Part shown: piece after piece, positions 42,093 to 50,267 of the stretch
How positions within the stretch are numbered: position 1 is the first letter of the stretch
Layout: each line of letters opens with the position of its first letter
NCBI GenBank assembly: GCA_965200175.1
Contig: OZ241345.1
Coordinates: 3,534,001 to 3,598,000, forward strand
Length of the DNA: 64,000 bases
Reading direction: 5' to 3'
DNA from: Azophilus sp026709365
Lineage (GTDB): Bacteria > Pseudomonadota > Gammaproteobacteria > Pseudomonadales > Azotimanducaceae
Program-made: the position numbers and the translations under genes
The notes under the pieces: model-generated
Told to the model about the DNA's origin: nothing
What the model saw: the letters and a program-made list of their open reading frames with translations, nothing else
Databases searched by the model: none

Positions 42093-42180
42093 GGGGGCTC
42101 CCCAATTGAGGCTGAGTTCGGCTGGTTGGCTTGCCCAATAACTGATCCGAGATGATTCCCGGTTGAATCTCCGATCGGTT

Positions 42181-43065
42181 TCATGGCGGTTGGATCTGAA
42201 CTTGGAGCGGGGCACTGGCGTCCAGATGGACGTCACGCTGGGGAAAAGCAACGACGATGCCATGCGCCTCGAACAGATCGGCGATGCGCAGGCGGATTTC
42301 GCTGCGCACCTCGAACAAGGGTTTGCCGTCGGTTAGATCGCACCAAAGGTAGGCATCGAACACCAGCGCACTGTCGCCGAAATCCTCGAAAACCACGCTG
42401 GGGGCGGGCTCCGGCTTGACCTCGGGCTGATCCCTGACGGCTTGGAGCAGGAGTTCCGAGACCTGCCGAATAGGCGACCCGTAGGCGACTCCGACCCGCA
42501 CCGTGCTGCGGATCGCCCGGTCAACGAGCGTCCAGTTGACCACCGTGCGCTCAAGCAGCTGGCTGTTCGGCACCATGAGATGCACCCCGTCGATCCGGCG
42601 AATGCGGGTGGAGCGGTTGCCGATGCGCTCCACGGTGCCCCGCCAGTCGTCGATCTCGATGAAGTCATCGATTCGGACCGGGCGCTCGGCCATGAGAATC
42701 CAGCCGCTGATGAAGTTGTTGATGATGTTCTGGGTGCCAAAGCCAATCCCGATGGCAATGGCGCCCATAGCGAAAGCGAGCGCGGTGATCGGAATGCCGA
42801 GCACGTTCAGGGCCAGGAGGAAGACCAACGTCAGCAGCAGGAAAAACACCACCCGCTGAATCGTCTGCACCGCATCCGGCTTGAGTTTGGTCAGGGAGAG
42901 CCGGCGGGCGACCAGAACACCCGCCCAACGGCTCAGGAAGTAGCCGGACGCCGCCAGCACTAGCACCGAGACCAGATCGCCAACCGACACCGCATACCCG
43001 CCGGGAAGGGAGATCAGATCAAACGACCAAGCGACTTCAGCTCGCTCCCGCATTGGCAAGTCCAA
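42181..43065 (-). CDS. MscS-family small-conductance mechanosensitive channel
   Basis: 294 residues with three hydrophobic segments (DLVSVLVLAASGYFLSRWAG, VVFFLLLTLVFLLALNVLGI). The pore helix block AFAMGAIAIGIGFGTQNIIN is followed by the beta domain FISGWILMAERPVRIDDFIE. VLMVPN-like HLMVPNSQLLERTVVNW is the usual cytoplasmic portal motif. It opens on membrane tension during osmotic downshock. It is divergent from the GMC dehydrogenase gene pair. Confidence 0.92.
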   Translation of the reverse strand: MDLPMRERAEVAWSFDLISLPGGYAVSVGDLVSVLVLAASGYFLSRWAGVLVARRLSLTKLKPDAVQTIQRVVFFLLLTLVFLLALNVLGIPITALAFAMGAIAIGIGFGTQNIINNFISGWILMAERPVRIDDFIEIDDWRGTVERIGNRSTRIRRIDGVHLMVPNSQLLERTVVNWTLVDRAIRSTVRVGVAYGSPIRQVSELLLQAVRDQPEVKPEPAPSVVFEDFGDSALVFDAYLWCDLTDGKPLFEVRSEIRLRIADLFEAHGIVVAFPQRDVHLDASAPLQVQIQPP

Positions 43066-43115
43066 TCAGAACGCTTCGGGTTATTCTATTGCATTCGTTG
43101 GGTCCAAGCGGGGCC

Positions 43116-43553
43116 ATGAAAAGATCCACGGATTCCCTCAGCCGCCGCTCGTTTGCGCTGCTCTGCGGCTGCGCCGCCGCAGCCGCGGCCTTGGGCGCTG
43201 CGGTGCCCGAAACGCCGCAGTTGGAGCGGCTTGTGAAGCTGTCCGCCGCCTTGACGGGCTTCCCGGCCTCGGCGCTTGACGCCCGCTTTGCCGCTCAGCT
43301 GGCAGCCGCCTTGGCCGCCAATGGGCGCGCCAGTGAGCTGGAGCGCTGGCTGAATGGGCCGGACGGCGAGTTCGAAGAGTTGGAGACCGAGATCATTGCC
43401 GCTTGGTACTCGGGCGTCCTGCCAGCGCCGGCCGGGCCGACGGTCGGCGCCTTCCGCGAGGCCCTGGTTTGGGCCGCCCTCGGTTTCGCCACGCCGCCGG
43501 GCGTTTGCGCCGCGCCCCGGGATTGGTCCAAGCCGCCCCAAGCCGCCGTCTGA
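43116..43553 (+). CDS. small subunit of a GMC-type dehydrogenase (Tat-exported)
   Basis: 145 residues. The N-terminus LSRRSFALL is a twin-arginine signal followed by an Ala-rich stretch, so it is probably exported folded. The rest (LSAALTGFPASALDARFAAQL, EIIAAWYSGVLP) matches the membrane-bound sugar-dehydrogenase small-subunit family (gluconate/sorbitol/fructose dehydrogenase gamma subunit), which escorts the FAD subunit through Tat. The stop overlaps the next start (TGATG). No cytochrome c subunit gene is next door, unlike most such complexes. Confidence 0.85.
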   Translation: MKRSTDSLSRRSFALLCGCAAAAAALGAAVPETPQLERLVKLSAALTGFPASALDARFAAQLAAALAANGRASELERWLNGPDGEFEELETEIIAAWYSGVLPAPAGPTVGAFREALVWAALGFATPPGVCAAPRDWSKPPQAAV

Positions 43554-45175
43554 TGAAAGCCGTTGCCGCCGACGTCATCATCGTCGGGTCGGGGGTGGCC
43601 GGGGCGCTGGTGGCTGAACGGCTGGCGCGCGCGGGCATCGGGGTGGCCGTGCTGGAGGCCGGTTCGCGAATTGACCGCGCCCAGGCCTTGGCGCGCTACT
43701 TCGATGCGCCGGTCAAGACCCCCGAAAGCCCCTATCCAGCCACGCCGGAGGCGGACTTCCCGTTGAGCGCTGACGGCGGACACTGGTACCGGCAGTCGGG
43801 CCCCGACCGCTTCAAAAGCACTTACCTCAAGGCCGTGGGCGGCACCACCTGGCATTGGCTGGGCACCTGCCTGCGCTTCCTGCCCAACGACTTTCGCTTG
43901 AATAGCCTCTACGGCCACGGCGTCGATTGGCCCATCGGCTATGACGAGCTCGAGCCCTTCTACTTGGTGGCGGAAAGAGCGCTGGGGGTGGCCGGGGATT
44001 CGAGCGAGGACTTGGGCTCCCCGCGGTCGGGGCGCTTTCCGCTGCCGGCGATCGAGCCGTCCCATCTAGACCGGGTGTTTGAGCGGGCCCTTGAGGGCAG
44101 CGGCTTGGAGGTCCGGGCAACGCCCCAGGCGCGCAACTCGACGGTCCATGATGGCCGTCCCGCTTGCTGCGGCAGCGCGAGCTGCATCCCGCTGTGCCCG
44201 GTTCAGGCCAAGTACGACGCCACCGTGCATCTGCGCAAGGCGGAGCGGCTGGGCGCTGCGGTGCAGGAACGGGCCACGGCCACCAAGGTGGAAACCGATG
44301 CCAACGGACGCATCGCCGCCATTCGCTTCCGCCATCCGGACTTGAGCGAAGGGATCGCCCAAGGCCGCTGCTACGTCATGGCCGCCCATGCCATCGAAAC
44401 GCCGCGCCTGCTGCTGCACTCGCGCTCGGAACGCACGCCGGCCGGGGTGGCCAACCGTTCGGATCAGGTGGGGCGCAACCTCATGGATCATCCCATTCAA
44501 CTGAGTTGGGCGCTGGCGGACGAGCCCGTTTGGCCGTACCGCGGCCCGCTGTCCACGTCGGGGATCGAAAACCTGCGCGACGACGCGGTGCGCTCGGCCC
44601 GCGCCGGCCTGCGCATCCAGATCGGCAACGGTGGCTGGACTTGGGGCACCGGCGGGGCGCTGACCTCGGCCCGCGCCTTGGCGGCCTCGGGGCTGCGCGG
44701 GGAGGCCCTGCGCAACGCGGTTGTTGACCAAGCCTCGCGGCACGTGGAACTGGCCTCCCTGACCGAGCAGTTGCCGCAGGCCGGCAACCGGGTGGTGCTC
44801 GACGCCCAGGACAAGGATCTATACGGGGTGCCGCTGCCGCGCCTGCACTACGCGGTCGGCGACTACGCCCGGGACGGCTTGGCCGCAGCGCAAGGCATCC
44901 ATGACCGCATCTTTGCCAAGTTGGGAGCCACGGAAGTCCATCACCATCCGGAGTTCCAAGGCGCCGGCCACATCATCGGCACCTGCCGCATGGGCGATGA
45001 CCCGGCGCATTCGGTCGTGGATCCGACGCTGCGCTGCCACGACCACGACAACCTTCACATCGTCGGCTCGGCGGTCTTCCCCACCTCGGGCACCGCCAAT
45101 CCAACCCTCACCATCGCCGCCTTGGCGCTGCGGTTGGCGGAAACCCTCAGAGCCGCGCTGAAGGGCAGGAAGTAG
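43553..45175 (+). CDS. GMC-family FAD oxidoreductase, large subunit
   Basis: 540 residues. The FAD motif is ADVIIVGSGVAGALVAERLA at the N-terminus, then KAVGGTTWHWLGTCLRFLP, CCGSASCIPLCPVQAKYD (four cysteines, as in the Fe-S-binding large subunits of fructose and glucose dehydrogenases), and the C-terminal GTCRMGDDPAHSVVDPTLR and GTANPTLTIAALALRLAE. With the small subunit upstream it likely oxidises a sugar or sugar acid in the periplasm and passes electrons to quinone or a cytochrome. It lacks its own signal, so it is presumably carried by the small subunit. Confidence 0.88.
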   Translation: MKAVAADVIIVGSGVAGALVAERLARAGIGVAVLEAGSRIDRAQALARYFDAPVKTPESPYPATPEADFPLSADGGHWYRQSGPDRFKSTYLKAVGGTTWHWLGTCLRFLPNDFRLNSLYGHGVDWPIGYDELEPFYLVAERALGVAGDSSEDLGSPRSGRFPLPAIEPSHLDRVFERALEGSGLEVRATPQARNSTVHDGRPACCGSASCIPLCPVQAKYDATVHLRKAERLGAAVQERATATKVETDANGRIAAIRFRHPDLSEGIAQGRCYVMAAHAIETPRLLLHSRSERTPAGVANRSDQVGRNLMDHPIQLSWALADEPVWPYRGPLSTSGIENLRDDAVRSARAGLRIQIGNGGWTWGTGGALTSARALAASGLRGEALRNAVVDQASRHVELASLTEQLPQAGNRVVLDAQDKDLYGVPLPRLHYAVGDYARDGLAAAQGIHDRIFAKLGATEVHHHPEFQGAGHIIGTCRMGDDPAHSVVDPTLRCHDHDNLHIVGSAVFPTSGTANPTLTIAALALRLAETLRAALKGRK

Positions 45176-45339
45176 GCGGTTGAGCGAGCAGGGGATGTGT
45201 TCGAGTACGCCCGCGGCAAGACGAAACGGCGTTGATCTAGGGGCTTCTCGTGGGCGGCGCCTCCCTTGGCTCGACGGCGGAGCGGATGGCCTATGGCTTA
45301 CAATGACCAACCATCGCGCTTCCATGGAGAGCGGGGCAG

Positions 45340-46410
45340 ATGCTCAAGTCTCTAGAAATTAAGGATTTCACGGTCTTCAAAACGGCTGATTTGGAATTCG
45401 CCAAAGGCCTCAACGTCATTGTCGGCGCCAATGGAACGGGCAAGACGCACCTGCTAAAGCTCCCCTACGCAGTCATGGCCATGAGCGCTGAGGAGCGCAA
45501 ACGACGCAAGGAGCCGCCCACCAAGACGCTTTTGCAGCGCCGCATCGCTGAGAAGATCTCCAGCGTCTTTCGCCCGGAGGACCGCCTAGGCCGTCTGGTG
45601 CATCGCCAGAGGGGCTACAACAGTAGCGAAGTGAAGATGAGTTTCAGGCAACCCAAGACATCCTTGACGTTTCGGTTCTCCTCGCGGGCAAAATCCGAAA
45701 CGATCGTCGATCGCGTTCCCGCCAAATGGCAAGACAAGCCGCCGGTTTTCCTGCCCACTCGAGAACTGCTGACCCTATATCCGGGATTTGTCCCGCTCTA
45801 CGAGACCCGTCATTTGGAGTTTGATGAGACTTGGCGGGATACTTGCCTGCTGCTCGGCGCTCCGGCATTGCGAGGGCCTCGGGAAGAAACCATCGGCGAC
45901 TTGATTGAGCCGCTGGAGCGGCAACTAGGCGGACGGGTCGTGCTGGACGCAAACGGCCGCTTTTACTTGAAGCCATTCAACGCCAGCAACATGGAGATGG
46001 CGCTGGTCGCGGAAGGCTGGCGCAAAATTGCCATGCTCGTTCGTTTGATTTCCACCGGCTCCCTGCTCGACAAGGGGTGCCTGTTTTGGGACGAGCCTGA
46101 GTCCAATCTGAATCCGAGGCTGATTCGTGAGATCGCTAAGGCGATGCTCGGCATCTGTAAGGCGGGCGTGCAGGTTTTGGTAGCCACACACAGCTTATTT
46201 CTGTTGCGGGAGTTCGAGATTCTTCTTAAGGATGAGTTCGCCGAAGTCGAGCAAAAGTACTTCGCGCTCAGCCGGGGCGATGGTGGCGTGGAAGTGTCCC
46301 AAAGCCACGACATCGGGTCCATAGACCCGCTGCTCCTGTTGGATGAGGATCTCGAGCAGTCGGATCGCTTCGTTGATCTGTTCATGTCAAGCGCGGAGCA
46401 ACAAGCGTGA
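45340..46410 (+). CDS. AAA/OLD-like ATPase of a two-gene cassette
   Basis: 356 residues. Walker A GANGTGKT at 29-36, Walker B CLFWDEPESNLNP near residue 245, and HSLFLLREFEILL after it, an SMC/OLD-like ABC-type ATPase without a long coiled coil. The start MLKSLEIKDFTVFKTADLEF is typical of AAA15/AAA21-like proteins. Its TGA overlaps a GTG start (GTGA) of a second gene that is now truncated. ATPase-plus-partner cassettes of this kind are common among phage-defence systems, but membership here is inference. Confidence 0.82.
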   Translation: MLKSLEIKDFTVFKTADLEFAKGLNVIVGANGTGKTHLLKLPYAVMAMSAEERKRRKEPPTKTLLQRRIAEKISSVFRPEDRLGRLVHRQRGYNSSEVKMSFRQPKTSLTFRFSSRAKSETIVDRVPAKWQDKPPVFLPTRELLTLYPGFVPLYETRHLEFDETWRDTCLLLGAPALRGPREETIGDLIEPLERQLGGRVVLDANGRFYLKPFNASNMEMALVAEGWRKIAMLVRLISTGSLLDKGCLFWDEPESNLNPRLIREIAKAMLGICKAGVQVLVATHSLFLLREFEILLKDEFAEVEQKYFALSRGDGGVEVSQSHDIGSIDPLLLLDEDLEQSDRFVDLFMSSAEQQA

Positions 46411-46556
46411 CGACCCTAAGTGAAGGTTCTCTCAAATTCCGCTTTCCCGACAACTGCCTGGCCAGCAAGTACGATGGCTGGACCTTCTATAAAAGGCAGT
46501 TCCAATCCGTCGCGAACTCCCAAGCCGTCGATATCGTCCGAAGTTGCGACCGAAGG
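46407..46556 (+). pseudogene. truncated partner gene of the AAA/OLD-like ATPase
   Basis: A frame from GTG 46407, overlapping the ATPase stop by 4 nt, reads TTLSEGSLKFRFPDNCLASK and then YDGWTFYKRQFQSVANSQAV before stopping at 46556 after only 49 residues. The segment FxxxQF...AVDI resembles the N-terminus of proteins encoded after such ATPases, which continue into a nuclease-like core. The remainder is missing; Lys-rich remnants in another frame run on to about 46680. I infer a decayed effector. Confidence 0.55.
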
Positions 46557-46734
46557 TAATCGACCCCGCCAGTTTGTTGAAGAAACTCAGAAGCAAGAGC
46601 AGAAGCAAGAATCTGAAGGCAGTTGACGCCCACCCCGTCATTTGTGATCGAAGCACTCCAGCTCACGGCGCTCCGTGGACGGTCGAATAACGCGGGGCGA
46701 GGGGGGGCAGCCTCCCAACTCAAGCTTCGCGAAA

Positions 46735-47355
46735 CTAAATTCGGTAAGTGGTCTCGGTCATGACGCGGGACAGTGCGGTCATGGCCGCTTTCGCCGCTGG
46801 GGGGAATGGCGCGCCCCCGGACTCAAGGGCTGCGGCGCCGTGGCGGGCCTCGTCGGCGCGCATGCCGTTGATGATGGCGCGGCTGCGGTCATCACCTTCT
46901 GGCAGGGCCTTCAGGTGGCGGTCCAAGTGGTCGCAGACCTGATCCTCGGTGGCCTCCACAAAGCCCAGGCTCACCTTGTCGCCCGCCAAGCCGGTCAGCG
47001 CACCGACGGCGTAGGAGGCGGCATAGAACAGCGGGTTGAGCAGGCTGGGGGACGCATTGAGTTCCCGCAGGCGTTCGGCGCACCAGGCCAGGTGGTCGGA
47101 CTCCTCCTCGGCAGCGCTCTTGAGCTTGGCCCGCACCCGGTCCCGCCGGGCGGTCAGGGCCTGGCCCTCGTAGAGTGCCTGGGCGCACACCTCGCCGGTA
47201 TGGTTCACGCGCATCAGGCCACCGGCGTGGCGCCGGTCCGCCTCGTCGAGCGGCGCTTCCGGGACTTCGGCGCCGGGACTGGGCCGCCGGGCGCTTAGCT
47301 GCCCCGTTAGGGTTCGCAGCGCCCGGTCGAACTGGCTGATGGCTTCATCGATCAC
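46735..47355 (-). CDS. coq7: 2-polyprenyl-3-methyl-6-methoxy-benzoquinol hydroxylase Coq7
   Basis: 206 residues from GTG 47355 (VIDEAISQFDRALRTL). A di-iron four-helix hydroxylase: ligands in MRVNHTGEVCAQALYEG, AAEEESDHLAWCAERL, VEATEDQVCDHLDRHL and MRADEARHGAAAL. It does one aromatic hydroxylation in ubiquinone synthesis, replacing the flavoenzyme UbiF of Escherichia. It lies 7 bp downstream of hinT. Confidence 0.93.
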   Translation of the reverse strand: MIDEAISQFDRALRTLTGQLSARRPSPGAEVPEAPLDEADRRHAGGLMRVNHTGEVCAQALYEGQALTARRDRVRAKLKSAAEEESDHLAWCAERLRELNASPSLLNPLFYAASYAVGALTGLAGDKVSLGFVEATEDQVCDHLDRHLKALPEGDDRSRAIINGMRADEARHGAAALESGGAPFPPAAKAAMTALSRVMTETTYRI

Positions 47356-47362
47356 TGCTCGG

Positions 47363-47743
47363 CTACCCCAGCGCCCGCAGCTGACGACCGCCGAGCAGAT
47401 GCAGGTGGATGTGAAAGACCGTCTGGCCACCGTCGGCGTTGCAGTTCAGGATCAATCGATAGCCGTCATCGTCAATGCCGCGGGCCTCGGCCAGCGCTTG
47501 AGCCCGCAGCACCATCCGGCCCACGAGCCCGGCATGGCCTTCGTCCAAGTCGTTCACGGTGGCGATATGCGCCTTGGGCACCACCAGCACATGAACCGGC
47601 GCTTGGGGGCTGATGTCGTTGAACGCGATCAGCTCATCGTCCTCGAAAACGATGTCAGCGGGCAGTTCCTTGTTGACGATCTTGCAGAAGATGCAGTCTT
47701 CGACCAATTCATCGCTCCCGTGCGGCGCACGTTGCAGGGTCAT
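47363..47743 (-). CDS. hinT: HIT-family purine nucleoside phosphoramidase
   Basis: About 126 residues from ATG 47743; a TTG nearer EDCIFC is possible. The domain starts EDCIFCKIVNKELPADIVFE and ends with the histidine triad QTVFHIHLHLLGGR. HinT cleaves adenosine phosphoramidates. The frame remains open upstream through both family A repeats to 47998 and would add 85 repeat-derived residues (GVSRQRN, twice). I think this part is untranslated, but a start there is not excluded. Confidence 0.88.
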   Translation of the reverse strand: MTLQRAPHGSDELVEDCIFCKIVNKELPADIVFEDDELIAFNDISPQAPVHVLVVPKAHIATVNDLDEGHAGLVGRMVLRAQALAEARGIDDDGYRLILNCNADGGQTVFHIHLHLLGGRQLRALG

Positions 47744-47779
47744 GCGGACTGTAGCGGAAAACCGCGCTGATGGTAACGG

Positions 47780-47868
47780 CGCACCCGCTTTGCGGGTGCG
47801 GATGGAGTTTCGCTGGCGCGAAACTCCGCGCCCGGTGCGTGGCTCAGGTTCCGAGCTGTTTCTGAACC
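47780..47868 (-). repeat. family A two-hairpin repeat, copy 4a
   Basis: Stem 2 is CGCACCCGC-ttt-GCGGGTGCG (47780-47800), stem 1 GGAGTTTCGC...GCGAAACTCC (47804-47827), and the end TTTCTGAACC (minus strand GGTTCAGAAA). First of a direct tandem pair with a 91-bp period. Confidence 0.9.
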
Positions 47869-47870
47869 CG

Positions 47871-47958
47871 CGCACCCGCTTTGCGGGTGCGTTGCAGTTT
47901 CGCTGGCGCGAGACTCCGCTGCCCTTGCGGGGCTTAGGTTCCGAGCTGTTTCTGAACC
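47871..47958 (-). repeat. family A two-hairpin repeat, copy 4b
   Basis: Tandem duplicate of copy 4a with a few changes in stem 1 (GCAGTTTCGC and GCGAGACTCC), so stem 1 is less well paired here. Same stem 2 as copy 4a. Confidence 0.9.
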
Positions 47959-47999
47959 GACGCTTTTTGGTTGGCATGGACTGCCTTGAGTCAACCACT

Positions 48000-48890
48000 T
48001 CAGTCCTCCGCCATCGCCCAAGCGTCGAGGCCCTTCTGGGCCAAGATGAAAGTTGCCAGCGCCCGCTCCTCGGGGCGCCCGCCGATGACTTGGTAGCGCT
48101 GCTTGGGATCCAAGGCGGTCATGGTTTGGCGGAGCTTGGCCAACGCGCCGGGCTGGCTGATGTCGAGATCAACGCCCGCATCGGAGCACTCGACAAAGCG
48201 CACGACCCGGTCGAGCAGCAGTGCCGTGAACCGGTCCTTCGGCAGCCGCAGGACCGCCCCGGCCTCTAGGGCGCTCACCGTGGCGTTGCGGCGACCGTTG
48301 GTGATGAGGGCGTCCTCGCCGAAGAAATCCCCCGGCGCCAATTGCGCCAACGTGCGGCCATCACGGCGCACGGCGGCGCACCCGGACTTCAGAACCAGGA
48401 AGTCGCCCGCCGGGTCGCCTTCGGTGATCAGGTTGTCGCCCGCCGCGAAGGGCCGCTCATCCAGCTCGCTGAACAGCTTCTGCCAAACGCCTGCGTCCAG
48501 GCGGCGCATGAGCGGCGAGCCGAGAAAGCGCTGCTCCCAAGGCAGCAGCACCTCCTGCTTCGGCTGCAGGTCCGCCCGGCCCAACAGCAAGGCCACCGAA
48601 GCGGTGTCCACATGCAGCAGGCGCGCGGCGGTGAGGGTGCGGATGGCGGCATGGCCGGGATAAAGCGGCGAGCGGGCGTCACGCGAGCGGTGGCCGACCA
48701 CGGCTGCGGGCAGGAACAGCCGCACCCGGCCTTGGACCAAATAGTAGCTGCCACTGAGCGTTCGGCCTTCGCGCAGTACCCAGCGGTTGGCCGGAATGCT
48801 GATGACCTGGGTGTGGCGGGCGACCCCGGAAAGCTCGGCGGCGGCCAAGGCCTCAAAGGCCTCAAATCGTTTCAGCAAGTGCTTAACCAT
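48000..48890 (-). CDS. protein with two cyclic-nucleotide-binding-like domains
   Basis: 296 residues. Two Crp-type beta-roll domains: one at ~10-110 (SIPANRWVLREGRTLSGSYY, VQGRVRLFL), one at ~145-240 with the phosphate cassette FGEDALITNGRRNATVSA. There is no helix-turn-helix, so it is not a transcription factor of the usual kind. The C-terminal ~50 residues (DLDISQPGALAKLRQ) are of unknown type. It may sense a nucleotide or lipid. It starts about 60 bp from purD, in the same direction. Confidence 0.8.
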   Translation of the reverse strand: MVKHLLKRFEAFEALAAAELSGVARHTQVISIPANRWVLREGRTLSGSYYLVQGRVRLFLPAAVVGHRSRDARSPLYPGHAAIRTLTAARLLHVDTASVALLLGRADLQPKQEVLLPWEQRFLGSPLMRRLDAGVWQKLFSELDERPFAAGDNLITEGDPAGDFLVLKSGCAAVRRDGRTLAQLAPGDFFGEDALITNGRRNATVSALEAGAVLRLPKDRFTALLLDRVVRFVECSDAGVDLDISQPGALAKLRQTMTALDPKQRYQVIGGRPEERALATFILAQKGLDAWAMAED

Positions 48891-48951
48891 GCAGCCAGCA
48901 TGGCAGGCGCCCCGGCTGGCTGGAAGTCGTTATCGCTGAACGTTCCGTAAG

Positions 48952-50241
48952 CTAACCGCCCGCCTCTCTCGCTAGAGCTCGGTAACCGATGTCTGAGCGA
49001 TGACGGGCATCCTGCCAGCTTATTCGCGCAACGCCTCGGTAGGCACTCCGACAAGCCTGCGTGACGTTGCCGCCCAATCCGGTCACGCACAGGACGCGCC
49101 CGCCACTGGTCAGCACCGTATCGTCATCGAGCGCCGTGCCGGCATGAAAGACCTTGCATTCCGAGGTCTCGGCGGCAGCGAGGCCGGCGATGGGATGGCC
49201 AGTCGCGTACTTCCCCGGATAGCCGCCGGATGCCATCACCACGCCGAGGGCGGCGCGCTCGTCCCAGCGCAGCGTCCGGCTCTCCAGCACCCCGTCCAAG
49301 GCCGCGTCGCACAGCGCCGCCAAGTCGGACTGCAGGCGCATCATCACCGGCTGCGCCTCCGGATCGCCGAAGCGGCAGTTGAACTCGATGACCTTCGGCG
49401 AACCATCCGCCGCGATCATCAGGCCCGCATAGAGAAAGCCCACGTAGGGCGCATCCTCCGCCGCCATGCCCCTGAGAGCGGGCGTCATGATCTCGTCCAT
49501 GATGTGGTCGTGAACCGCATCGCTGACCACCGGCGCCGGGGAGTATGCGCCCATGCCGCCGGTGTTCGGACCCACATCGCCATCGAAGGCGGCTTTGTGG
49601 TCTTGGGAGCTGGCGAAGGGCAGGGCGGTGCGGCCATCGCAGAGGGCGATGAAGCTGGCCTCCTCGCCTCGGAGGAACTCCTCCACCACTACGCAGCGCC
49701 CGGCATCGCCGAACGCGGCTCCCGACAGCATGGATTCCAGCGCCGCCTCGGCCTCGGCCAACGCCCGCGCGATGACCACGCCCTTGCCGGCGGCCAGGCC
49801 GTCAGCCTTGACGACCACCGGCAGGGGGCATTCACGCACGTACGCCTTGGCGTCCGCCAGCGACGTGAAGGTCTCCGAGGTCGCCGTTGGGATGCCCCAA
49901 CGCTGCAAAAACGCCTTGGCAAAGGCTTTGGAACCCTCCAATCGGGCGGCCTTGCGGCTCGGCCCGAAGCAGCGCAGGCCGCGTTCGGCGAAGTAGTCGG
50001 CAAAGCCATCCACCAAGGGCGCCTCCGGGCCGACGATCGTGAGATCGATTCCCTTGCGCCGGGCAAACGCCGCCAAACCGGCGAAGTCATCCACCGCAAT
50101 GGGCACGTTCTCGACGTTGGCCTCAAGCGCCGTGCCCGCATTGCCGGGCGCCACGTACACCCTTGAGACCGACGCCGCCAAGCTGGCACGCCAAGCCAAC
50201 GCATGCTCGCGGCCGCCATTGCCCGTCACCAACACCTTCAT
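48952..50241 (-). CDS. purD: phosphoribosylamine-glycine ligase
   Basis: 429 residues, an ATP-grasp enzyme of purine synthesis. The start MKVLVTGNGGREHALAWRA, the ATP lid VVVKADGLAAGKGV, VGPNTGGMGAYSPAP and the metal-binding VIEFNCRFGDPEAQPV are all present. It is transcribed after purH with a 26-bp gap. Confidence 0.96.
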   Translation of the reverse strand: MKVLVTGNGGREHALAWRASLAASVSRVYVAPGNAGTALEANVENVPIAVDDFAGLAAFARRKGIDLTIVGPEAPLVDGFADYFAERGLRCFGPSRKAARLEGSKAFAKAFLQRWGIPTATSETFTSLADAKAYVRECPLPVVVKADGLAAGKGVVIARALAEAEAALESMLSGAAFGDAGRCVVVEEFLRGEEASFIALCDGRTALPFASSQDHKAAFDGDVGPNTGGMGAYSPAPVVSDAVHDHIMDEIMTPALRGMAAEDAPYVGFLYAGLMIAADGSPKVIEFNCRFGDPEAQPVMMRLQSDLAALCDAALDGVLESRTLRWDERAALGVVMASGGYPGKYATGHPIAGLAAAETSECKVFHAGTALDDDTVLTSGGRVLCVTGLGGNVTQACRSAYRGVARISWQDARHRSDIGYRALAREAGG

Positions 50242-50267
50242 CAGCGCCCATCCCTCCCAGCTAGGTT

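Noticed and set aside
45176..45339. A 60-codon frame between the GMC dehydrogenase and the ATPase
   Set aside because: It has no ribosome site and no protein-like pattern, and runs into the ATPase gene.
47743..47998. An N-terminal extension of HinT through the repeats
   Set aside because: The HIT domain starts close to 47743, and the extension consists wholly of repeat-derived sequence.
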